Shown here piece after piece: positions 45,391 through 55,840 of a DNA stretch of 64,000 nucleotides. The notes beneath the pieces are model-generated. The model saw only the letters and a list, made by a program, of their open reading frames with translations. It was not told the DNA's origin and ran no database searches. Position 1 is the stretch's first letter. Each line of letters opens with the position of its first letter. Source of the stretch: Protea cynaroides. Lineage: Eukaryota; Streptophyta; Magnoliopsida; Proteales; Proteaceae. A program made the translations under genes and the position numbers. The DNA lies in contig CM053267.1 of the NCBI GenBank assembly GCA_028583415.1, positions 29,932,902-29,996,901 of the forward strand, read 5' to 3'.

Positions 45391-46563
45391 TCATGGGGTT
45401 GGGGGCATAGGAGGAATAGGGTCAGCGATGTCATAATCACGCTCGTAGGCTACCCTAAGCCAGTACACCTGCTCCTGTGTGACTCTGAGGCTGCGAGTAA
45501 GGCGCCCTAGGTCACGGCTCATCTCCCGCTGGGCATCTCGGATCTCCGTGAACATACCCATCAAGGTATTGGGAGGAGGCTGAGATGGTCCCGCTGCATG
45601 CGTGGCCTGTGGTGCTGGTGCTTGAACATCCTCTATCTGATCATCGTCACCCTCATCATCATCCCCAACCTCTTCTGCATGAGTTGCATTGGCTGCTGCT
45701 GCTGCTGCCGCGGCTGCTACCCTCCTGAGTGGGCGAGGACGAGCCTCTAACTCCTCATTGCTGATCGGCAGGTTGTCCATCCTCATCCGGAGAATGACAT
45801 CCCAGCCAATGTCCGAGGTCATAGTGTCCTCAACTGCAGTCTCACCCCTCATGTCCACTCGTAATCGCTACAGAAGAGTAGTGATGAGTCGACCATATGG
45901 AACGTTACTGGCCTGATCGGACAAAGTAGCCTGACGCATGGTCTTGATAATAATGTAGGGGAGACAACTCACTGTAATGGCCGCTCTGAGGCACGATATT
46001 GTGCTGGATGGTGCGACAGTATACATGAGGCACAAGTCTCAAGCTAGCAGCCTTCATAGGCGCTCCAGGGTTAAGTATCTGCTCCGAAATCTCCTGGCGC
46101 AGATCCTCAGTGAGAAAGCCCTTCATCTTAGGGGCACAGTAGACCAAGTCACCATCATTGGGAATCCCTAGGAGATCGGCAAGCTGGTGAGTGTTGAAGG
46201 AGATGGGGATGCCCTTGACGAGACTGGTAAGGCAGAGTTCCCTGCCTTGACTGAAGTCATTGACATTTCCCTCTATCTCCAAGTTGGCGTAGAAATGTTT
46301 GACTAGGTTGGGGCGAGTGGTCACAGTATACGTGATGAAGGGCAACCACCCAAGTCTACCAAAATCTGCTTCAACGTCAAACCATTGCAGCTGCTCCAGG
46401 TTCACTTGTCGCCCTGACTTAATATTCTTCTCGTTAAACCAAGGAAAGCGGGCTTGCGCCGCCTCAGAACGAAACCACCACTCATCGAGCTATGGAACAG
46501 GAGGATGCGGACGATTCATGCCAAGAACAAATGAACGTTTACCCACACCTCTACGTTGAGACA
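45391..46563 (-). pseudogene. Antisense 'putative plant transposon protein'-like gene in the Tekay leader
   Basis: Minus-strand coding region, starting at the ATG at 46,563 (MSQRRGVGKRSF). It reads LDEWWFRSEAAQARFPWFNE, then ...GWLPFITYTVTTRPNLVKHFYANLEIEG..., GIPISFNTHQLADLLGIP and a C-terminal part with poly-Ala, an acidic stretch and a helical segment (IRDAQREMSRDLGRLTRSL). The 'P.LV..FYAN' and '(I)PIS...I..LLG' pattern is that of the domain called 'putative plant transposon protein' found near plant retroelements. It is broken by a TAG after about 24 codons, a frameshift near 45,970 and a second TAG near 45,870. It sits antisense between the PBS and gag. Whether the host element acquired it or it came with an older insertion is unclear. 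Confidence 0.6.
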
Positions 46564-47569
46564 TGATGAGCTACAAAACAAAGACAAAACAAGGAGAAAT
46601 TGGTTAGAAATTTTTGAAATTTCGGCAGCATAACGACAGTAATTTAAGAAAAAGCCTCGAACTCACCCAAAACCTGGGGAGGAGGACTTACGAAACCCTT
46701 AAACACCTCATGGAAACCAAACATCCATCAAACAATCAAGGAATTTGGAAAATTACAAGAAAAATTCGATATCAAAACCTAGGTCAAAAACCTAAAAAAT
46801 TGATCTTTTTTTGTAAACCATCCAGTGGAACCTCAAATTGGTTGAGGGCTTTTGCTCATAGAGGTCCTTAAACCCTTCCTAAGCCGAAGGAAAAGAGTTC
46901 TTAAGGTTAGAATCTCTTAAACTAAGAAAAACTTAGTTTTTGGGCTTGAAATCATGGAGAAACAATGTAAAAAATGATAAATGAAAGGAAGGAACTTACT
47001 TGGAGGCGATGTTCTAGGTCTGGATCGGAAGAAAATAGCTTCTAAGACCACTGGTCGGACTGTAGCAACTCAGCAAGCCAGAGAGGAATCGCCACCGGAG
47101 AGGGAGAAGAAAGGAAAAGTGAGAAAAAAATCTCACTTTTCCCGATTTTAAAGAGGAATCTGGGCATACCGGTCGACGGTTTTGCCCATACCGGTCGACC
47201 GGAACCCCCTGGTAAAGTCGACCGGTACCCCTCGGTCAGGAGAAAATTCTGACCGGTCAACTATATCGGTCGCTCCATTTCCCACAGGGTTGGGACCGGT
47301 ACATCGATCGGTACCCCTCGGGAACTTCGAGAAGTTTGTCCGCCTGGACATACCGGTCGCACTACCTTATACAGTGCTGCGACCGGTATGTTGCGACCGG
47401 ACAACTATTCAAAGCCTAGAAAGTTTTGAGAAAAATCTTAAAAATTTCCAATTTAAGTTTCCGTTACGATTTTTCACCTTGCATTTGTTAAAGACTAACA
47501 CTATTATGACTATTCGATTGTACCTCATGTGTTATGTCTTCTTCTCAGATCCAAACAGACTAATCTGAG
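46564..47569. other. Leader segment with ACCGGT cluster upstream of the antisense gene
   Basis: No coding region is seen. Between about 47,165 and 47,400 the sequence is dense in accggtcg/ccggtcgacc words like those in the LTR U3 regions, followed on the minus strand by a pyrimidine/purine leader and a caagtaagt donor-like word near 47,000. This suggests an LTR-like promoter for the antisense gene. On the plus strand it is the untranslated leader of gag. Confidence 0.45.
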
Positions 47570-48927
47570 ATGGCAGGTGAAAACGGTCGTAGAGGCTCAC
47601 AAAAGCGTCACCACTCCAGGGTGCGCCCAGACGAGGATAATGTGGAAACAGGAACTGTTGATGAGCAAAACCTGAACTCTGAAGGTGGAGAAGGGTAGAT
47701 CCCCATAGCACCAATAAATTTGCCAGGCCCTCCTTACACTAACTCTGAGACTATTGTGACGAATCTGCTTTATCAGATGGAAGCTCAGCCAAAGGTATTC
47801 CTGAATGAGATGCTGAATATGTTCAGGCCACCAGGATATATCCCTACAGAGGGTACACCTGAATCTAGGGGAAATAACACCACCCTGCCAATGGATGGTA
47901 GCACTGGGTCGATGGGCCAAGGATAGAATCTACAACCACCACACCAATTTCCATCGTCGTCTGCCTATCAAGGAATCTGTCCGTACCCACCACCATGGTA
48001 TGGAATGAACGCACAGGGGCAGAATGACCTAAGCCGAGCAGTGGATAGATTCTTAAAACTGAAACCCCCTACTTTCACAGGAAAACTAGGGAAACCACTG
48101 TGGCCTGCACAGTGGGTGGTTGAAATAGAGAAGAACTTCCGTCTGATGACTTGTACGGAGGATGAGAAGGTGCTGTTTGCTAGGCACATGCTCAAGGAAG
48201 ATGCAAATGCCTGGTGGAATTCTACCCGGACATACTTAGAGGTAAAGCACACTCAGATCGATTGGGCAATATTCAAGGGAGCCTTCTTCGATAAGTACTT
48301 TCCAAAGAACTTTCATGATTAAATGGAGAAAGAATTCTTGAACCTGCAACAATCCTAGTCGACGGTTGATGCTTACCAGCAGAGATATGAAGAGCTGTTC
48401 TTCTTCGCTCTGACAAGCAAGCAAGAAGAAGAAACCAAGACCCGTAGGTTCACCATGGGATTGCGAGGAAGTATCGGAGAGCACATCTTGGGTTTGGAGA
48501 AGAAAGTATATAATGAGGCCGTACAGATTGCTAGAGTAATTGAATCTAGCCAAAGAGACAGTTTCTTTGCTCAGAACAGAGGACTGAAGAGGCCCGCCAC
48601 TGAGACTTCAGGTGGAGGGATACAAGACCATTCCGCCCATACAGGGCTCAGTCTGCTGTGATGCCTGCAAGGAACACTACTGCACCACCACCGTCACAGT
48701 TTGCTGGACAGAACCCAAATGTCAAATGTTTCAACTGTCAGCAATTGAGTCATTATGCAAAGACATGTACTGTACCCAATAAGCAACTGCCACAACAAGG
48801 AAAGATATTCGCAGTCACCACTGAGGAGACAGTCGCATCACCTAATGTGGTTACTGATATGATTACATCCCTTACTATTTGGCTTACTGTTGTTGTGTTT
48901 GAGCATGTAGAACTAAGGGATAATTAA
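47570..48927 (+). pseudogene. Tekay/Del gag remnant with zinc knuckle
   Basis: From ATG 47,570 (MAGENGRRGSQKRHHSRV) a single frame continues to about 48,660, interrupted by stops at 47,696, about 47,924, 48,320 and about 48,355. The capsid-like core includes RAVDRFLKLKPPTFTGK, then WPAQWVVEIEKNF, MLKEDANAWWNS and FFDKYFP, the usual Ty3/gypsy retrotrans_gag pattern. A frameshift near 48,620-48,655 moves to the frame with the zinc knuckle CFNCQQLSHYAKTC (CX2CX4HX4C). Two of the stops are TAG codons of the kind produced by CAG-to-TAG change. Confidence 0.88.
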
Positions 48928-51900
48928 TTTCAAGAACTGTAACTATAGCTGGTGTACCCGCCAGAGTACTATTTGACTCTGGGGCCACACACTCCTTCGT
49001 TTCTATTTCTTTGGGGAAGCGAATGGAATTATCTGTCAATTGTTTGAACCCAAGCTTGATAGTTCGCTCTCCGTTGGGAGTCGAAGTGGCATTGAATGAA
49101 TACTATGGGCCGTGTACAGTTAGTATTGAGGGCCGAAACCTAGAAGCAAATCTGGTTCAACTCGAGATGGTAGATTTTGACGTCATCTTGGGAATGGATT
49201 GGTTAGGCCATCATTCAGCTAGCTTATTATGTGGTGAAAGAAAACTTGTGTTTAAAAATGATATGGGAAAAGAGTTTAGCTTCACTGGGACCAAGTTACC
49301 TAGGAAACAGAAGCTAATCCTCTCCGCCCTAAAAGCTAAGAGATGCTTAGAGAAGGGAGGAGTGGGGTACTTAGTGTCTATGGTCGACATAACTGCTGAG
49401 GTGCCAAAGATGGAAGATCTAGATGTGGTACGAGAGTTTTCAGATGTATTTCCAGAAGATCTCCCAGGTCTACCTTCAGACAGGGCTACAAAGTTCGTGA
49501 TAGACCTTATGTTAGGGTCGGCGCCGGTGTCTAAGGCATCGTACAGGATGGCCCCTACCGAATTAAAGGATTTGAAGACCCAATTACAAGAACTACTAGA
49601 TAAGGATTTCATACGACCAAGCATATCGCCATGAGGAGCACCTGTATTGTTCGTCAAGAAGAAGGACGGTAGTATACGGCTATGTATCGACTACCGAGAG
49701 CTGAACAAGTTAACCATCAAGAACCGATATCCTTTGCCTAGGATCGATGATTTGTTCGATCAGTTGCAGGGTGCAAAGGTTTTCTCGAAGATTGATCTTA
49801 GATCAGGGTATCACCAATTGAAGATCAAGGCCGTAGATATTCCGAAACTGCTTTCAGGATAAGGTATGGACATTATGAGTTCTTTGTAATGTCATTCGGG
49901 TTTACTAACGCTCTAGCGTCGTTCATGGAACTGATGAACCAAGTGTTTCATGATATGTTGGACACTTCGGTCATCGTATTCATTGACGACATATTGGTCT
50001 ACTCACAAGACAGGGCGACTCATGCAACACATTTGAGAACAGCCCTATAACGACTAAGAAGAGAGAAACTTTACGCCAAGTTCAAGAAGTCTGAATTTTG
50101 GCTGAAAGAAGTGGTCTTCTTGGGTCACGTAGTATCTGCAGACGGTATCAAGGTAGATCCAAGTAAGATTGCAGCTATAGTAGGATGGGATGCACCGAAA
50201 TCAGCTGTGGAGATTCGTAGTTTCCTTGGATTGGCTGGTTACTATAGAAGATTCGTGGAAGACTACTCAAGGATTGCTGTTCCAGTTACCAGACTAACCA
50301 AGAAAGGGGAAAAGTTCATATGGACAGATGAGTGTTAAAAGTGCTTTCAGACCTTGAAGTCAAGACTAGTCTCTACACCTATCTTGACCATCCCAGCACC
50401 AGGCTTGCCGTTCACTTTATATACGGATGCCTCAGGGTTAGGTCTTGGATGTGTGTTGATGCAAGGAGAACAGGTAATTTCCTACGCATCAAGACAGTTG
50501 AAAGAGCATGAGAAGAACTATCCTATGCATGATCTGGAATTAGCAGCAGTTATTCACGCAATCAAGACTTGGAGACACTACCTTTACGGTGAAAAGTTTC
50601 AGATTAAATCGGATCACAAGAGCTTAACTTACCTTTTCACTCAGAAGGACCTGAATATGAGACAGAGGAGATGGTTGGAACTATTAAAAGATTATGATTG
50701 TGACATCAAGTACCATCCGGGTAAGGCAAACATTGTGGCTGATGCCTTAAGCAGAAAATGGGCATTAAAACCTGAGGCAGGACCTAGTACGAACGCTGCA
50801 TTGTGTGCTGCAGCCTCAAGCTCAATAGAGAATGATGAAGAGTGTATATTAGAAACTGCAGGAAATCCAGTGGAACAGGGATTAATTCATAAGTTCACGA
50901 TGATGTTCAAAGCCTTGAAGATCTCATCGGATCTAATAGATGAGGTCAAAGTAGCAATCCTACAGGATCCACGCCTCAAGACTGTGCAAGAAGATCTAGA
51001 GAAGGGTAAAAGCAATCCTGACTTTACCTTGGATTCAGACAAGGTACTCAGGTATCGTGGATGATTATGTATACCTGAGAGTGAGAACTCAAATATCAGA
51101 GATAGAGTTATGACCGAAGCTCATTACACCCCATATTCGGTACATCCAGGAAGCACTAAGATGTACCATGATTTAAGAAGATTATATTGGTGGAGGGGTA
51201 TGAAAGCGGATGTAGCTCGATTTGTATTCCAATGTCTGAATTGTCAACAAGTTAAAGCAGAAAGACAGAGACCCGCAGGTTTGTTACAACCATTATCGGA
51301 GCCAGCATGGAAGTGGGATTGTATCACAATGGATTTCGTCACCGGCCTACCCTTGACACCAAGGTCAGTGGATGTAGTATGGGTTATAGTCGATCGACTT
51401 ACCAAGACAGCTCGATTCATCGCTATCAGACCACAGTATACCATGGAGAAGCTGGCCAAGCTATATGTGGATAATATAGTTAGACTTCATGGCATCCCAG
51501 AAAGTATAGTATCTGATAGAGATCTCCCATTTTACATCAAAGTTCTAGGAAGGATTACAGAAAGCCATGGGAACCAAGTTGAAGTTTAGTACAGTTTTTC
51601 ATCCTCAGATAGATGGACAATCAGAAAGAACTATTCAAATCTTAGAAGATATGCTCAGAGCGTGTGCTCTAGATTTCAAAGGAGCTTGGGACGAGAAGCT
51701 ATCGCTCATCGAGTTTGCTTATAACAACAGTTACCAGGCTACGATCCAGATGGCTCCATATGAGGTACTCTATGGGAAGAAATGTCGTACACCTCTATTA
51801 TGGAATGAGGTGGGAGAGAGAAGGATTATAGGACCGGAGTTCATCGAAGAAACTTGTCGAGTGATTGATCAAATCAAGGAAAGAGTGAAGACAGCTCAAG

Positions 51901-52409
51901 TTCGACAAAAACACTATGCAGATAACTGATGTCAAGATCTGGAGTTTGTAATGGGTGATAAAGTATTCTTGAAGATATCACTTGTGCAAGGTCTGAAACG
52001 GTTTGGTAAGAAGTGAAAGCTATGCCCCAGGTATAAGGGACCATACGAGATTTTGACCAGATGTGGTAATGTGGCATATCAACTGGCTCTACCACCATCC
52101 ATGTCAAGCGTTCATGATGCGTTACATGTTTCCTTATTGAAGAAGTACGTCAGGGATCCATCACACATCTTGACAGCAGACCCACCAGACTTGACAGAGG
52201 ACTTGACATTTGAAATAGCACTTGTGATGCTCACAAGCCGAAATGTACAACATCTCCGAAGCAAGGATATTCATTATATGAAAGTGCATTGGAAAAGCCA
52301 AGATGTAGAAGAAATTACTTGGGAGGAAGAGAACGTGATGCGAAAGGAATACCCTAACCTTTTTGATGACCAAGGTACGTTCAAATTTCGAGGCCAAAAT
52401 TTATTTTAA
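48927..52409 (+). pseudogene. Tekay/Del pol remnant: PR-RT-RH-INT-chromodomain
   Basis: Protease lies at about 48,940-49,330, with active site FDSGATHSF and VILGMDWL. RT spans about 49,420-50,200, with SYRMAPTEL, FVKKKDGSIRLCIDYRELN, DLRSGYHQL and the catalytic FIDDILVYS near 49,980. RNase H lies at about 50,360-50,760, with LYTDASGLGLG, ELAAVIHAIKTWRHYLYG and KYHPGKANIVADALSRK. Integrase spans about 51,110-51,930, with the HHCC finger, FVTGLP, VSDRD and FHPQIDGQSERTIQ. A chromodomain-like end lies at about 52,220-52,370 (MKVHWKSQDVEEITWEEE). Breaks: TGA after SISP (49,634), a frameshift near 49,862, TAA near 50,048, TAA near 50,336, a stop near 51,062, a frameshift near 51,560 and TGA near 51,928. 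All catalytic motifs are still readable, so inactivation is moderately recent. Confidence 0.92.
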
Positions 52410-52477
52410 GGGTGGGGGAGTTGTGAAACATACATGCAATTTTCAGGGAAGAAATTTCTTTTAAGGGTGGAGGAGTT
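52404..52477 (+). other. Duplicated polypurine tract
   Basis: The PPT aagggtggaggagt (52,464-52,477) directly precedes the 3' LTR. About 55 bp upstream a near copy (ttttaagggtgggggagttgtgaa, 52,404-52,427) overlaps the pol stop and includes a TTGTGA that mimics the LTR start. The block is a local duplication of the pol end/PPT region. Confidence 0.8.
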
Positions 52478-54667
52478 GTAAGACCCGCACTCAATGAACC
52501 CGATCTAAACCTTGTTTCATGTCGTAACAGGTCTTTCAATCATCACCGGACCAGATGGGATGAGCGAATGACAACTAGGTATGAAATCGGACCAATCGGA
52601 CCAATTCAGGTATGAAAAGTTGGATACCGGTCGATGGTACCGGCCTATGGTACCGGTCGATGGTCGACCGGTATGGCCTACGCAGACTTAGATACGAAAA
52701 AGGATCTCTACGGGTCCCACTTTCTAAATTTTAAATCGAAAGACTTTCCCAATGTTAGGAGGCTTCTTAAACCTAATCCTAGCCTATATAAGGACCCTTA
52801 AACCTCCTAAAACCTCTTTCATTAATCCTCACAAACCCTAGAGAGGAGAAAGAGATTGAAAAAGGAGAAAAAGCTAGGAAGGGGAGGGAAGAGCCGTCAT
52901 TGCCATTCGACGAAGAACACATTACCGAGTCACCGATAATTGCTTAAACCTTCCTCTACATGGTTAGTTATAATTAGATCAATACCTTGCAAAGCAGGTA
53001 TTGTTCTAAACCCTGTTTTTGTCGACAAACCCTAAATTAGTGGTAAACCCTAGATTCAAGTTCTAGGTTGAAAATCATCGAGGCTAGGACTTGAATGGTG
53101 TTGGAAACAACTCTAACCCAGTATTCAGACCTAGAATGTATAGGAGAAACCCTAGGATCAATAGAGGGTGACCGACGAAAGGCGAGAACCAAGCGTATGG
53201 TCTCCTGGAGACATACCGATCGACCATACCGGTCGCACTCTATTCGACGGGTACTGTGACCGGTACCTCCCTGGGACTGGTCTGTGGGGACCGATCGACC
53301 ATACTGGTCACAGATTTTCCCCACGGTGCTGCGATCGGTACCTGTGACCGATCTGCTCTGTGAAGAGTGTTTTTGACCCCATTGATTTTTCGACCAACGT
53401 AACCTAAGGAAAAACTATTCTAATTAAACCTAACATTGTGTAGGACCTTGTGATAGCATGTTTGGACCTTGTGACGGGGAGCGAACTATCAATCAAGCAT
53501 CAGGTAAGGAAATCGGACCTAAACCCTAATAATTAAATAAACAGTAAATCGTTGCTAATAACCATGATTCTATGGTATGATGTTTGTGCATATTCGCATG
53601 TCATCTTTTACTTTCAGTTATTATTATTGTTCATGCATACTCACTATACTAAGATGTGACTGTTAGGCATGTGATTGTTTTCGTTGGTGTGTGGAATGGG
53701 AAGGACTGGAGGTCTGGGATCATTCCTCACACTAGCACCTTTCGTATCGTTCTGTCTTAGCATGCTTAGTGCGGGTAGGGTATCAGGGGGAGGAAGTGAC
53801 ACTGTGGTCTCCGGCCTGACCACTAGACTCTAGCTCTATCTCTATGTCATAGGGAGCTACGTTGGGACAGAGCCTATTGTGATGATATATAGGATTGGTT
53901 AGTTGCGAGCCCAGTTTGCAAGCCCTCGCCAATAGGGGCTTACGTGTTGGTATGGGTAGAGTATCAGGGGAGGTGTTGGCGGTATTTAATTCAGACGCAT
54001 TAGCTCTATCTCTATTCCATGGTGGGTACATGTGGCACGACAGTGATGTTTGATCCATTGGGTGGCTTCACACACTCGTGTATAAAAGTGCGGTGGCCGC
54101 CATTCCTTTTTATAGCACATTGCAAACTTAAAACCAGACCATGATGTGAATGTTACTCATGCATATGTTTGTTGCATTGTCTGATTGTTTGATTGTGTTA
54201 CTGAGTTAAGTTATGAGCTCACCCTTGTATATATACATATTTTTAGATGTTGATGCAGGTTATACAGTGGAGGATTATGTGGACGCTCCAGTGTATGGAG
54301 GCGTGACTGCTTTGGACATGCAAGCAGGAGAGGACGAGCATGCCGCTTCATGCGAGTGCCCCTTCTGCGTGTATCTCTAGGGTGTTTATTTAGATTATTT
54401 TATTTATTTTTAGTTGGATTTATAAAGTGATGTAAGGATATTAATTACATTTTGGTGTGGAGAATAACTTGATATTTTATTTATTTATCAATAGATCACT
54501 CAATTCATTTTATTTAAAGACTTCCACTGTATTTTATTATATTCTGATTATAGTTATGTGCAATGGTTTGTATGAGTGGACACGGTCTTATTGAGATCCT
54601 GGTGTGAATCGTTGGTTCAGTGTCGGTTCACTCACACTTTTGGTTCAGTCGGAATTGGGGTGTGACA
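52478..54667 (+). mobile_element. 3' LTR of the Tekay/Del chromovirus
   Basis: A 2,190-bp LTR starting TGTAAGACCCGCAC and ending GGTGTGACA, followed by the target duplication cggta. It is colinear with the 5' LTR apart from the nested solo LTR there, and differs from it at scattered positions and a few small indels. It contains ACCGGT clusters (52,620-52,675 and 53,210-53,350), a TATA-like cctatataagg near 52,785, a purine-rich leader, and the micro-ORF at 54,246-54,380. Confidence 0.92.
54246..54380 (+). other. Conserved LTR micro-ORF, copy in the 3' LTR
   Basis: It follows tatttttag and runs 45 codons to TAG. The frame reads DVDAGYTVEDYVDAPVYGGV, then TALDMQAGEDEHAASCECPF and CVYL. Compared with the 5' LTR copy there are several substitutions but no indel or stop. 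Confidence 0.5.
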
Positions 54668-54672
54668 CGGTA

Positions 54673-55088
54673 TGTCTTAGCCAGTCAGATCGGACAACAT
54701 ACATTTAAGTCTGAAATCGATTGTTTTCATACCTGGACCTTATGGAGCCTTTCTCATGTATGGAAGGTCACCAATAATCGAATTTGAAAGGTGGGACCCA
54801 CTAGAGTCCATTTCCAAATTGAACTAGTCTGTCCGCCTGGACATACAAGTCAAACTGTTCATCTGACCGGTATGTCACACTTGGACATACCGGTCAGACT
54901 ATTCATGAGACTGGTATGTCTCAGCTAGTCAGACCGGATAGCATACATTTAAGTCCAAAATCGACCATTTTCATACCTGGACCTCATGGTTCGTCATCTG
55001 GCTGTGTCTTCTAGTCTGGTTATGATTGGAAGACCTGTCACGATACGAAACTTAGGTTAGAACGGGTTTACAAAGTGCGGGTCTTACA
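54673..55088 (-). mobile_element. Tekay/Del-type LTR, right piece (LTR start on minus strand)
   Basis: On the minus strand it begins TGTAAGACCCGCACT at 55,088 and continues with 'aggtatgaaaatgg' and ACCGGT-like words into the break at 54,673. Its continuation is at 40,509. The wording across the junction is continuous once the inserted element and one cggta copy are removed. Confidence 0.78.
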
Positions 55089-55169
55089 TCACCATTTTTT
55101 AGCGTAGATTATAACGCGGCTGTTGCTCAGAGAATAGTCAGGGCCCCACGGTGGGTGCCAAACTATTGC

Positions 55170-55840
55170 TGCTGAAACTGAACTAGCTGACGTATCTTGT
55201 TTCTTGCAAGATTGGATGAATGTTATCGAAGCCAAACAATGGTGTCTAGTGTCCACTCCGATGATTAAGTCAGTAATAGAGCTATCAGTGTGAAGCTTAC
55301 TAAAAGATGGTAAGTTCCATAGAGAGGTGGGATCCTTGAGTATTCTAAGAGAGACTAGGAATTTAAATCTTGTCCTTACCTGTGATCGTCGAGTGAATAT
55401 ATAAAGGACACACTTATTGCTCGAGCATATATCATGTCTGATGATAGAGCGAGCGTGACTAAGATTATGACTCCGTGAGGGCTAAACATGGCAAGTGTAA
55501 CTATTGGATCCAACCAGGACACCGTTGATGACCATAAGATGTGAATCCTATGGTCAGACGAGGCTGGCGTTCTTGCCCTCGTTAACTGCATGCGCATTCC
55601 TCGCGGGTGTCGAATCCTATTCAGACCCAATCTCCGAGATCATTCCTTGACCTCGATCCCTTTAATACGCCTGAGATTAATCCAGGGACCTGGTACATAC
55701 GGATACCCACGTGCTCCTTCCCAATATTGTTGAAACGTCCATAGGGTGACACCTACCAGGACACGTGTCACCTTTCCAGTATGATTTGTGGGTAGACACG
55801 TGTCACGAGTAGATAAGCCAGGAGAAATATGCTATCAACA
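55170..55840 (-). mobile_element. Probable 5' LTR and primer site of the Tat-type element
   Basis: On the minus strand the segment starts TGTTGATAGCATATTTCTCC at 55,840. It has a TATA-like tttatatattcactcg near 55,395 and ends before tttggcacccaccgtggggc (about 55,150-55,172), the word that follows the 5' LTR of many Tat-group elements. It lies in the right orientation to be the upstream end of the Tat pol at 27.5-31.4 kb. All material from 31,400 to 55,088 would then be later insertions, with a deletion of gag. No matching 3' LTR was found left of 26,000, so the link is inferred. Confidence 0.45.

Larger units (their letters stand above)
40510..54667 (+). mobile_element. Complete but decayed Ty3/gypsy Tekay/Del-type chromovirus
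   Basis: LTR ends are TGTAAG...TGTGACA on both sides, flanked by the 5-bp duplication cggta (40,505-40,509 and 54,668-54,672). Between the LTRs lie a PBS, an antisense gene remnant (45,391-46,563), gag, protease, RT, RNase H, integrase and a chromodomain-like C-terminus, then a polypurine tract. Domain order and a C-terminal chromodomain identify a chromovirus; long LTRs and a Met-tRNA PBS fit the Tekay/Del group. Premature stops and at least two frameshifts mean it cannot now make its own proteins. It inserted into a minus-strand LTR of the same broad family. Confidence 0.92.
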
